Below, one piece after another: positions 1 through 8,600 of a DNA stretch of 64,000 bases. The notes below the pieces were generated by a model. The model was not told the origin of the DNA and made no database searches. It saw only the letters and a list, made by a program, of their open reading frames with translations. Source of the stretch: Nostoc sp. CHAB 5844. Its GTDB lineage: Bacteria > Cyanobacteriota > Cyanobacteriia > Cyanobacteriales > Nostocaceae. Position 1 is the stretch's first letter. Every line of letters begins with the position of its first letter. Both the position numbers and the translations under genes were made by a program. The DNA lies in contig NZ_JAIVFW010000034.1 in the NCBI RefSeq assembly GCF_020829595.1, positions 1 to 64,000 of the forward strand. Direction: 5' to 3'.

Positions 1-61
1 TATTATCCCAGTCAAGGTAGGGTAAGAATATTTTTATTACTTATGATATTTGTAGTTAAAA

Positions 62-99
62 TTTGCGTTTTAAGTATTGGTTTGCGTTTTAAGTATTGG
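62..99. repeat. Tandem 19-bp repeat, two copies
   Basis: TTTGCGTTTTAAGTATTGG occurs twice in direct succession (62-80 and 81-99) in the non-coding left end of the window. No function can be assigned. It is followed at 120-138 by a GGTGCGGC/GCCGCACC hairpin with a 3-nt loop, a form common among cyanobacterial dispersed palindromes. I see no T-tract that would make it a terminator. Confidence 0.7.
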
Positions 100-240
100 T
101 AACTCCAGTTCATATCGAAGGTGCGGCGAAGCCGCACCGAGACTAATTGTGCCAATTATTCGGTTTTTAAGTATAAAACATTACTAAAATCGGATTTTAT
201 TCATGAAGAGTATGATTGAAAGTTAGATGAGGAAAGGGTT

Positions 241-819
241 TTACAGTTTTCTGTTATCTATTTTGCGCCGCAGTCGCATCAAGACCTTTGTGCCAGTTGC
301 GTAAGTCCTGAATCTATTTCTAGAATCATCAAAATGGTAGGCAATACTTAGAGCTAAGTAGACGATGGTATCTGGTCTTGCCACAATTTCACAACCGTAT
401 TTATCATCAGTCAAACGATATGTAGAGTTATCAGGTAATGCTGTTAATTTAATTTCTATCCCGCGTAAGCAAGCTAAATCTTGGCCTATATCATGAGTAA
501 CTAAATCAACTCTTGGCAGTTTTCCTATTACTATTTTCCTATAAGGTACATAATCACTTTCAAAGGCAAAAAATAAATTAGTTGCTAGTGGCGCGATTCC
601 AAAAATATCTGTAACATCTATTTGTTCGTGCTTAATTTTTAGTTCCTGATTAAGAGTTAAATATATAAGCTTTAAACCAAGATGGTGCATATAACATGCC
701 AAAGATGCTGGAAAAGAATTATTAAACTGGTTTTTACCCCAACTTTCTCTTTGAGAAAAATCTCTGTTAGACTGCAATAATCCAAATAAACTTGCTGACT
801 CTTTTTCATGATGAATCAT
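241..819 (-). pseudogene. Truncated HindVP/HgiDI-like type II restriction endonuclease
   Basis: The 192-aa product resembles the N-terminal part of HindVP-family type II restriction endonucleases (GRCGYC cutters such as HgiDI and AcyI). Supporting features are the opening SxFGLxxSNRDFxxxxxWGKNQFNxSFPxSL pattern and a PD-(D/E)xK-like core, PRVDLV followed by GIEIKLTALPD. Family members are, as I recall, roughly 350 aa, so the C-terminal part is missing. The last ~30 residues do not look like the family and are encoded across a stretch reading AGGACTTACGCAA on the coding strand, a sequence often found at ends of cyanobacterial repeat elements, which suggests truncation by an insertion. No methyltransferase partner lies inside the window; one could lie left of it. 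Family assignment is from memory of motifs and is moderately sure; function is probably lost. Confidence 0.5.
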
Positions 820-942
820 ATTTTTAAATGTATTTGTTTAAATGTTTGTATTTATTTATATCTACAGTTATGTCGCATTTATTTTTTTGCTCTTTTCACC
901 TTTGTGGTGAAAAATAATTATAACAATATACAAATATAAACT

Positions 943-2688
943 ATGACTCATCAAATATATACAACTGATATTTTAGTTGTTGGTGGCGGAACTGGGGGAA
1001 CTGCTGCGGCTATTCAAGCAGCTAGAAAGGGAGTTAAAACTATTTTGGTGAGTGAGTTTTCTTGGTTGGGGGGAATGCTGACTTCAGCTGGAGTGTCTGC
1101 ACCAGATGGTAATGAATTAATTGCTTTTCAAACTGGTTTATGGGGTGCGTTTTTACAAGAATTACGACAACGCCAACCAGGAGGATTAGATAATAGTTGG
1201 GTGAGTTTTTTTAGTTACGATCCTGCTGTGGGGGCAGAGATTTTTGCAGACTGGGTGCAAGAGTTGTCAAATCTGCAATGGATTTCTGGGTGCGTACCAA
1301 TGGAGGTTTTACAACAGGGTGGTTGTGTTACTGGTGTGCGGTTTGCTGATTTTACTGTTCAAGCCAAGGTAATTCTCGACGGTACAGAATTGGGTGATTT
1401 ATTGGCTTTGGCGGAAATACCTCACTGTTGGGGTTGGGAGTTGCAGTCTAAATGGGGAGAACCCAGCGCCCCAGTTAGTTATAATGCTCTGATGGAGAAA
1501 TATCCAGTGCAGTCACCTACTTGGGTAATAATTATGCAAGATTTTGGTGATGTTGCACCAGAAATTCCGGCTGCGCCTAATTATAATTCTGGGCTGTTTG
1601 ATGGGGCGTGGGAAAACTATGGTGCAGAGAAATTTTTGAATTATGGACGCTTGCCAGGCGATCGCTTTATGATTAACTGGCCAATCAACGGCAATGATTA
1701 CGGTGAAGGTGTCGGGCGTTTGATAGCATCAGAGACATCTAAAGCTGAGTTTCTTCAAGAGTGTCGCTGGCACAGTCAAAATTTCGCCCATTTTATCCAA
1801 AAACAGTTAGGTCGCCGCTATGGTTTAGCAGAGAAGGTTTTTCCTGGGACTGACACAGCTTTTGCATTACATCCCTACTACCGTGAAAGTCGGCGCTTAG
1901 TAGGACTAACAACGATTCGAGAACAAGATATTTTACCTGTTGCCGAAGGTAGAGTTGCATCTTTATTTGCAGATGCAGTTGCTATTGGAAACTACGCCAA
2001 CGACCATCATTATCCCGGCTTCGATTTACCGCTGCAACCTAAATCAATCCGCTGGGGGGGACGCTGGACGGGAACGCCGTTCACCATTCCTTATCGTTGT
2101 CTAGTTCCGGTGGCTACAGATGGTTTATTAGTTTGTGAAAAAAATATTTCTGTATCTCACATAGCTAATGGTGCAACAAGATTGCAACCTGTGGTGATGG
2201 GTATCGGTCAAGCCGCAGGTATGGCTGCGGCGATGTGTGTGGAGTTAGGTGTACAGCCGAGAGATTTACCTGTTAGGGCTTTACAAGAAGCATTATTACA
2301 AGATAAACAAGCACCTGCTGCGATCACTCCTTTATTTAATCTAAACTTTTCACCTAATCATCCTCAATGGTTGTCCACACAACTTTATTATTTAGAGAAT
2401 TCCCAAGTTTATCCCTTGAGTGGCAACTGCCCGCATATATCTTCTTTTGATGAAGTACTAACACAAGATTGTGATTGTTTGACAGGCATTTTCCAACGCA
2501 TAGATCAGCAAAATTACCGACTTTTAATTACTGAACCAACTGCTGATCAAGGGCAAACTTGGCAACTAGTAACTTTGCGATCGCATATAGATGATCAGCT
2601 ACAAGTTGCTGTGCATGAACAATTGATTACTGTGTGGGGACGGCTAAATTACTCTGGTAATTGGTTATTAGTCGAAAAAATCGACTGA
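943..2688 (+). CDS. FAD-dependent oxidoreductase (FAD_oxidored family)
   Basis: A 581-aa protein with an N-terminal Rossmann nucleotide-binding motif (VVGGGTGG, residues 12-19) followed by an AxxAARKG helix and VSEFSWLGGMLTSAG, the arrangement typical of FAD-dependent oxidoreductases of the PF12831 type. A second conserved FAD-contacting stretch, GATRLQPVVMGIGQAAGMAAAM, lies near residues 410-430. The last ~120 residues form an extra C-terminal region of unknown fold. The substrate cannot be deduced. It is a single gene, diverging from the truncated nuclease gene and convergent with the pentapeptide gene that ends 22 bp away. The start at 943 is the first ATG of the frame and is followed immediately by the conserved beta strand. 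Confidence 0.8.
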   Translation: MTHQIYTTDILVVGGGTGGTAAAIQAARKGVKTILVSEFSWLGGMLTSAGVSAPDGNELIAFQTGLWGAFLQELRQRQPGGLDNSWVSFFSYDPAVGAEIFADWVQELSNLQWISGCVPMEVLQQGGCVTGVRFADFTVQAKVILDGTELGDLLALAEIPHCWGWELQSKWGEPSAPVSYNALMEKYPVQSPTWVIIMQDFGDVAPEIPAAPNYNSGLFDGAWENYGAEKFLNYGRLPGDRFMINWPINGNDYGEGVGRLIASETSKAEFLQECRWHSQNFAHFIQKQLGRRYGLAEKVFPGTDTAFALHPYYRESRRLVGLTTIREQDILPVAEGRVASLFADAVAIGNYANDHHYPGFDLPLQPKSIRWGGRWTGTPFTIPYRCLVPVATDGLLVCEKNISVSHIANGATRLQPVVMGIGQAAGMAAAMCVELGVQPRDLPVRALQEALLQDKQAPAAITPLFNLNFSPNHPQWLSTQLYYLENSQVYPLSGNCPHISSFDEVLTQDCDCLTGIFQRIDQQNYRLLITEPTADQGQTWQLVTLRSHIDDQLQVAVHEQLITVWGRLNYSGNWLLVEKID

Positions 2689-2710
2689 AATAGCGCAGAG
2701 TAGTTTTAAT

Positions 2711-3481
2711 TTAGAAGGGGAGGAACTGAAGCAAAACTGAGCCAAGACTACCTACAAAATCAAAGAAACTCGGTTTGCCTGTAGTGACATTTTCTTTGTA
2801 AGGTGTTTGCAATTCTTTGATAAAAGCCTGTGCTGTTTGGGTTCCAGCCCCGTTCTGTTGGCTAGTAAACAGCTTGTCAGCTATTTGGGCATCTGCAAAC
2901 GCACCTTGGCGATCAAAAAGTTGGTAACGAGCAATACCACGAGCTAAGAAAGCGCCTGCGTATTCTGGTTTAGCTGCGATCGCTTGATTAAAATAACTAA
3001 TTGCTTGTTGGTGGTTGCCTTTCTGCCCTTCAGCTATTCCCCAAGCATAAAACTCTTCTGGTGTCGCAATTTGTAATGGTATACCAATTGCCCCTTGAAA
3101 ATTAGCTCCCTGAAGGTAAGCACTGGTAAATTCGGCATTTCCTAAATAAGCATTTCTTAAATCTGCACCTGCAAGATTTGCCCCATTGAATTTAGCTTCT
3201 GTTAAGTTAGCACCAAATAATCCCGTACCACTTAAGTTAGCACCGCGTAAATCAGCACCAGTTAAATTAGCACGGCTGAGGTTTGCACCTGTAAGATTAG
3301 CACCACTCAAATTAGCTCCAGATAAATCAGCCAAGACTAAACCTGCACCTGTCAAATCACAGTTTTGACATTGTTTGGTAGCTAATAACTGTCTGAGATG
3401 TTCTGAATTGACTGCTTGGACTTTTGAGCTGAGACTGATAGTGGTAACAAATATGATTGTGGCTAGAATTGGGCTTTTCAT
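2711..3481 (-). CDS. Secreted pentapeptide-repeat protein with TPR region
   Basis: A 256-aa protein. Residues 1-23 form a signal peptide (hydrophobic core, cleavage likely after VQA). Residues ~40-135 are a run of A(D/N)LxX pentapeptide repeats such as [10 protein letters not shown] and ADLRG, which fold as a right-handed quadrilateral beta helix. Residues ~143-205 look like two TPR helices ([32 protein letters not shown]). The C-terminus ends in a hydrophobic stretch. Such proteins are abundant in cyanobacteria and usually lie in the thylakoid lumen or periplasm; the role here is unknown, though a protein-interaction scaffold is likely. The repetitive DNA also creates an antisense open frame that is not a gene. 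Confidence 0.8.
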   Translation of the reverse strand: MKSPILATIIFVTTISLSSKVQAVNSEHLRQLLATKQCQNCDLTGAGLVLADLSGANLSGANLTGANLSRANLTGADLRGANLSGTGLFGANLTEAKFNGANLAGADLRNAYLGNAEFTSAYLQGANFQGAIGIPLQIATPEEFYAWGIAEGQKGNHQQAISYFNQAIAAKPEYAGAFLARGIARYQLFDRQGAFADAQIADKLFTSQQNGAGTQTAQAFIKELQTPYKENVTTGKPSFFDFVGSLGSVLLQFLPF

Positions 3482-4059
3482 ACTCGGTTTTGCATGATTT
3501 ACTGCTCAAAACACAAAATTAGGCTTTGAAGAAGAATTTAGAAGCCAATGCTGAATTCTGACTCCTGACTCCTGAATTCTGTTTGATAAATTTATACTTC
3601 AGCCTATGATATGAAGAGTTTGAGCAGTTTGCCCTCAGTATATGCCTAGATTACTTAATGAATTTGAGTGACAGCCAACTCTCCTGGCTGATAAAAGTCT
3701 ATTTTTTGACTTGTATTGGCTGAAGAAGACCAACCCATCTCTGCAATTAAGCGTAAGACTAATGTTAAAATAGTTGCAAGTAAGAGTTTTTCTAGCATAA
3801 TCGTAACCCCCACGTCCGCCACGTTATCACCGCAACTTATACTAGTAGTAAGTATAATTTATAATTACTCCAAAGGCTAAGTCAGACTGGCTTTAGCCTC
3901 AATGATTGAGATCTAATTTTTGAGTGATATTGATCACAACTAAGCGATATAGATATAAAAATAGTTGTTAAAGAAATTACAAAAATCTGACGATATTGGC
4001 AAGCAATTTCATCATAGAGATATTAGAGTCATAACAAAGCTACGTCTAGTTAAAATAAT
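3482..4059. other. Intergenic stretch with one possible small ORF
   Basis: This 578-bp gap holds heptamer-type repeats near 3550-3600 (ctcctga units), a candidate 47-codon ORF on the minus strand (listed separately), and a short dyad TTATACT/AGTAAGTATAA near 3837-3858 upstream of the Uma2 gene. No RNA gene was recognised. Confidence 0.5.
3655..3798 (-). CDS. Possible 47-aa single-span membrane peptide
   Basis: An ATG-started frame encodes a 47-aa peptide with a hydrophobic leucine-rich N-terminus (MLEKLLLATILTLVLRLIAE) followed by a polar tail ending TQIH. This resembles small uncharacterised cyanobacterial membrane peptides. There is no convincing Shine-Dalgarno sequence, and the support is only composition and an intact frame. 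I list it as a candidate and assign no function. Confidence 0.3.
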   Translation of the reverse strand: MLEKLLLATILTLVLRLIAEMGWSSSANTSQKIDFYQPGELAVTQIH

Positions 4060-4665
4060 ATGACTTACACTCCACCCAAGCTACTGAGCTTTGAGGAATT
4101 TATCACTCAATATGGTGACAATACACGTTACGAGCTAATTGATGGAGAATTAAGAGACATGGAACCTACAGGTCCGCATGAAGCCGTTGCAGGTAGTATT
4201 GCAGGTAGAATCTATGTCGAGATTTTTAATTCTAATTTAAACTGGTTAGTTCCAAAAACTTGTTTAATCAAACCACCTGCGGCTACTGCCACAGCGTTGC
4301 GTCCTGATGTGATTGTATTAGAACAGGTAGAACTGACAAAAGAACCACTCTGGCAAAAAGAACCAATTATTTGTAACGGCAGCACCATTAAACTTGTCGC
4401 TGAAGTTGTGAGTACAAATTGGCAAGATGATTATGCCAGAAAAGTGGAAGAATATGCTTTACTGAACATTCCTGAATATTGGGTTGTGGACTTTCGGGGA
4501 TTAGGTGGTTTGCAATTTATTGGCAATCCGAAACAACCCACTTTTACCATTTGTCATTTAGTTAACGGTGTCTACGAACAGCAAAAATATCGTTTAGGAG
4601 AGACTATTTCATCTTATTTATTGCCGAACTTACAGATGAAACTTGACGATATTATGCCTGTTTGA
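4060..4665 (+). CDS. Uma2-family (DUF820) putative PD-(D/E)XK protein
   Basis: A 201-aa protein with the full pattern of the Uma2/DUF820 family, which is massively expanded in cyanobacteria: an early FEEFIxxYGDNxRYELIDGEL, a central LRPDVIVLE and KLVAEVVS (putative nuclease D and E positions), then YARKVEEYALLNIPEYWVVD. The usual length is about 190-210 aa, so it is complete. The fold is that of restriction-like nucleases, but no biological role is established. It is transcribed alone, and a frameshifted Rpn-like gene follows on the opposite strand. Confidence 0.85.
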   Translation: MTYTPPKLLSFEEFITQYGDNTRYELIDGELRDMEPTGPHEAVAGSIAGRIYVEIFNSNLNWLVPKTCLIKPPAATATALRPDVIVLEQVELTKEPLWQKEPIICNGSTIKLVAEVVSTNWQDDYARKVEEYALLNIPEYWVVDFRGLGGLQFIGNPKQPTFTICHLVNGVYEQQKYRLGETISSYLLPNLQMKLDDIMPV

Positions 4666-4719
4666 ATGCAAAAATATGAGAGCTTGTTATTGTTTAAAAT
4701 AGCTACTGATTCAAAAAAA

Positions 4720-5503
4720 TTATGAAAAAATTTGCTGTAATTCCTCAAAATTATGCACTAAAACCACACTTCGCAAAATCCCTTGTAATTTTTCCAAATC
4801 ATTAATTTGAGAAATTTCCGGCAATTAATTTCAATCCTTCATTACCAAATTTCGCCTCTAAACTTGTCCGTATACTCAATATTATTCCCTGGATTTCTCC
4901 TCGTGCTTCCCCTTCTTTTAATATTTCTTGATACCAAGGTGACTCTCGTAAAACTCCCATATCCCACCTCATGATGTCTTTAACTATAGCACTTTCTAAT
5001 ACAAAGGTAGCAAAAAACGCCAGAACCGTCTCCAGTTGATTTAAGTCTTCATTTCGACGTAGGATTTGCAGTGCTTACCTAATTGTAGACTCATTTCCTA
5101 CCCCTTTAAGAATTGGTACGAATGGAAGTAATGATTGTAAATTTTGTTGAAAAGGAATATTCACATCAACTTCCCACAAATTAATCACGCGGTAATCTTG
5201 AGTTGCTGTTAATCCGGCAACATTGGATTCAAATCTCGTGGTTATTTCCACATCACTTGTCTGTAAGATATTAATTAGCACTGGGTAAGTAGGTAATTGA
5301 TATTTTTCTTCTGCCAGTGCTGCATAGGAACGTACTCGTCGAGGCATTTTAGAACTGTAGCGCAATTGCAGTTCATTTAATACGATAAATTCTCCATATT
5401 CGGGACTAGTAGCACGGATTAATACATCACTTTCTCTACTTATCCATTGAAATTCTTCCGATAAAATTTCCTTGGCTTTGATGAAGCGGTTCGTCTCGAA
5501 CAA
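4720..5503 (-). pseudogene. Frameshifted Rpn-like (PDDEXK transposase-related) protein
   Basis: Three consecutive reading-frame pieces on the minus strand together make one protein of the cyanobacterial Rpn/PDDEXK-transposase-related family. Piece 1 (5503-5075, TTG start) contains ELQLRYSSKMPRRVRSYAALAEEKYQLP and YRVINLWEVD. Piece 2, in another frame from about 5070, reads ALQILRRNEDLNQLE, later VLRESPWYQEILKEGEARG, then SLEAKFGNEGLKL. Piece 3, after a second shift near 4803, reads ISQINDLEKLQGILRSVV and ends at 4720. Two single-nucleotide-scale shifts therefore break the gene. The normal N-terminus also seems absent. The order and spacing match intact family members, so this is decay and not chance. 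Confidence 0.6.
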
Positions 5504-5645
5504 GAATGGCGCAAGTCTGCTAAGTAAGTTTCTAAAATTTCATTGTCATCAATTAAAAGTATTTTTGATGGCGATCGCGCAGTGCAAATATTAGTATTAC
5601 AGATATGATGGTGCATTAATCTCATCTCAAACTTTCTCCGCACCC

Positions 5646-8600
5646 TCAACCACTACTGCTGACTAATTTCTCTCCCTTCAACATCCTAACGGCGGCTTCA
5701 AGTAAGGCTTCTTCGAGATAAGGCTTAGTGAAGTAGCCACTAGCGCCAAGCTGAATCGCCATTTGTCTGTGTTTGTCAGCACCGCGCGAGGTTAGCATAG
5801 CGATCGGTAAGTGATTCAGACTGGTATCTTTTTGGATGCGTGATAGTAACTCCAGTCCATCGCATCGCGGCATTTCAATATCGCAGAATACAATGTCACA
5901 AGGTAGCCCAGAGCGCAGTTTATCCCAAGCTTCCTGACCGTCACGAGCCTGTTCAACGCGATAGCCTGCTTTGTTAAACGTTAAAGATAGCAATTCTCGG
6001 ACTGTAATCGAGTCATCTACAATTAGCACAGTTGGATCAATTTTCTCAGCCGGAGCTTCTGTAACGCTAGGTGGAGCTTTTTGCTGCCAAGGAGTGCCAC
6101 CAGCATGTTTGGACATCCGTCCTTGGAAAATGTCGATAATTTCCAACACGTCGGCAATGGGCATAATCCGACCATCCCCAAGAACTGTAGCACCCGCTAC
6201 ACCAATAGGTTTAGGTGCTGGCCCTTCAAATTGCTTAATTACGATTTCTTGTTCGCTGAGTACTAAGTCAATTTGTAAAGCAATTAAGGTATTGCCCGAT
6301 CGCACCACCACCACAGAAACTGTATCATCATCGCGTGTACCACCGTAAACATTACCGCGACTTAACTGGCGATTAAAAGATAAAAGTTCTTTCAAAGGTC
6401 GGAATGGCAAGACTGTATCACGCCAAGAAATAAATGATTGCCCATCAAGATTATGTTGAATATTTTTGGCGGGTATATCTAAAGTATCTTCCACACCATC
6501 CATTGGGAAGGCAATTCGTGCTTTATCAGAGACGCAACAGAGCGCTTTACAAATACTTAAGGTGAGTGGTAAACGAATGGTGAATGTTGTGCCTTTACCA
6601 ATGGCCGAGTCTGTATTTACAGTACCGCGAATTTCGCTAATCTCGGAACGAACAACATCCATCCCTACACCACGACCAGAAATTTCATCGGCTTTATCTT
6701 TGATACTAAAACCAGGCTGGAACAGCAAATCATAAACTTCCATCCGTGAAATGCTTCTTGCCTGTTCTGGGGTAATCATCCCGACCTTCACAGCCTTAAC
6801 TTTGACTTTTTCTGGGTCGATACCTGCACCATCATCACCCACAGAAATCACTGTTTGGTTTCCTTGGTGGAAAGCGCGAATTGTGATTTCTCCCACAGGT
6901 AGTTTACCAGATGCTTGGCGTTCTTCTGGGGTTTCGATACCATGAGCGATCGCATTATTGAGCATATGCGTCAGTGGATCGGTGAGATGATCTAAAATCA
7001 TCTTGTCAATTAAGGTATCGCCACCTTCAATCACCAACTCTACTTGTTTGCCGCATTTGATAGCGTTGTCTCGTACACCACGACGCAAACGGTCAATTGC
7101 CTGCGAAAACGGCACCATGCGAGCGCGTGTTAGTCCTTCTTGCAGTTGAGTTGTTACCTGACGGAATTGCCTGGCGACTCGCTCAGTTTCTTCTGTAACA
7201 AAGTCAATGTCACTCGCTGACTCCCGCACTCGCACAATCAATTCAATCATTTCTTGAGATAATGTGTGGAACGGGGTAAACCGATCCATTTCCAGTTCGC
7301 TAAAACCCCTGTCTGTATCGTGTTCTGGAGATGGGACGTGAGTTTCTTTTTTGTTGCGACTGGCCAGCAAAGAAGCTTCTAAAAGCGATCGCTCATACAA
7401 TTCTTGCATTCTCGCGCCCACATCTGACAGCTGTTGCACCTGAATTAACAAGTTATCTAGTGACTGTCGCAGCCGTTCATGATCTTGTTCTAAGGTGTTG
7501 CGATTAACAACCAATTCCCCAACTAAATTACTCATGTCGTCGAGTTGTTTGACTGGCACTTTCATCGTTTCTTCAAATCTGGCGTTACGACGAGTTGTAG
7601 AACGGGGAGCTTTACTAGTGTTTGCTTTGATTGGCGATGCGTGAGATATGGTGTTATCTGCTTCCGCCAGCAGTTTTTCTAAATCACTAAATTCATCTTC
7701 TAATTTTGGTAATGCAGGCGGTTCACTGGCAGAATTCTTACTCGTTGTCAGTGGAAATTCTTGGATGTAAGTGTTGTGAATTATTGGCGAAGGCTGGTTA
7801 TTATTTCCACCTAATAACTCTTCCAAAGCCGCAAAATCTTCAGATGTGATCGCACCAGCATTATTTGGTAGTTCTTCACCTAGTAATGCTTCTAAATCAG
7901 CAAATTCATCTTCTTGTTCAGCTATTGTATTTGTATCTTCTAAACTGATATTTTCTTCCTCAACTATTGGTACATCTGATAATATTTCATTGGTTTCTAA
8001 TAATAGTTCTGGTGAATCCGCTGTCTCTCTTAATATATCAATAGCAATAGTTTCATTGATATTTTCATAAATTTCTAACTTTAAACCTTCTTCAGTACCC
8101 GTATCTGCCATTAATGCTTCTAAGCTGGCATCTATTGATGGAGGAAATTCTGTTAAAAATAACTCAAAATTGTCAGTAACTGTCGGTTCTATAATTTCAG
8201 CAATATGACTGTTTTCTACAATTAACAAATCATCAAATAAACCTGGTGCATCATCCTTAGGAATTGATAATTGCGAAAACTCAATAATTTCTGTTTCTGC
8301 GATTAACTGCTCTAAGTCCGCGTCTGGTTGACTAATGTCCGTCGCTAATAATTCATCTAATAAACCCAAGTCTGCATTTTCCTGCACTATGGGTTCGCTA
8401 ACAAATCCATTATTCTCAGCAGTCTCCGGAGAAATGACATCTGCAAATAAATCAAAGGATGGATTATCTGAACTGTCTAGCTGAATATATGTACCATGAA
8501 TTTTTGTTTCTAAATCTGCCAAGGAAATTGGTTCATTATCTTCAGCTTCTGTATCTAGCTCATCAAAAAGATTCAGATCTAATTCTCCAAAAGATTGTCC

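Noticed and set aside
120-138. Hairpin GGTGCGGC/GCCGCACC as a terminator
   Set aside because: There is no T-tract and it resembles a common dispersed palindrome; no supported gene ends there.
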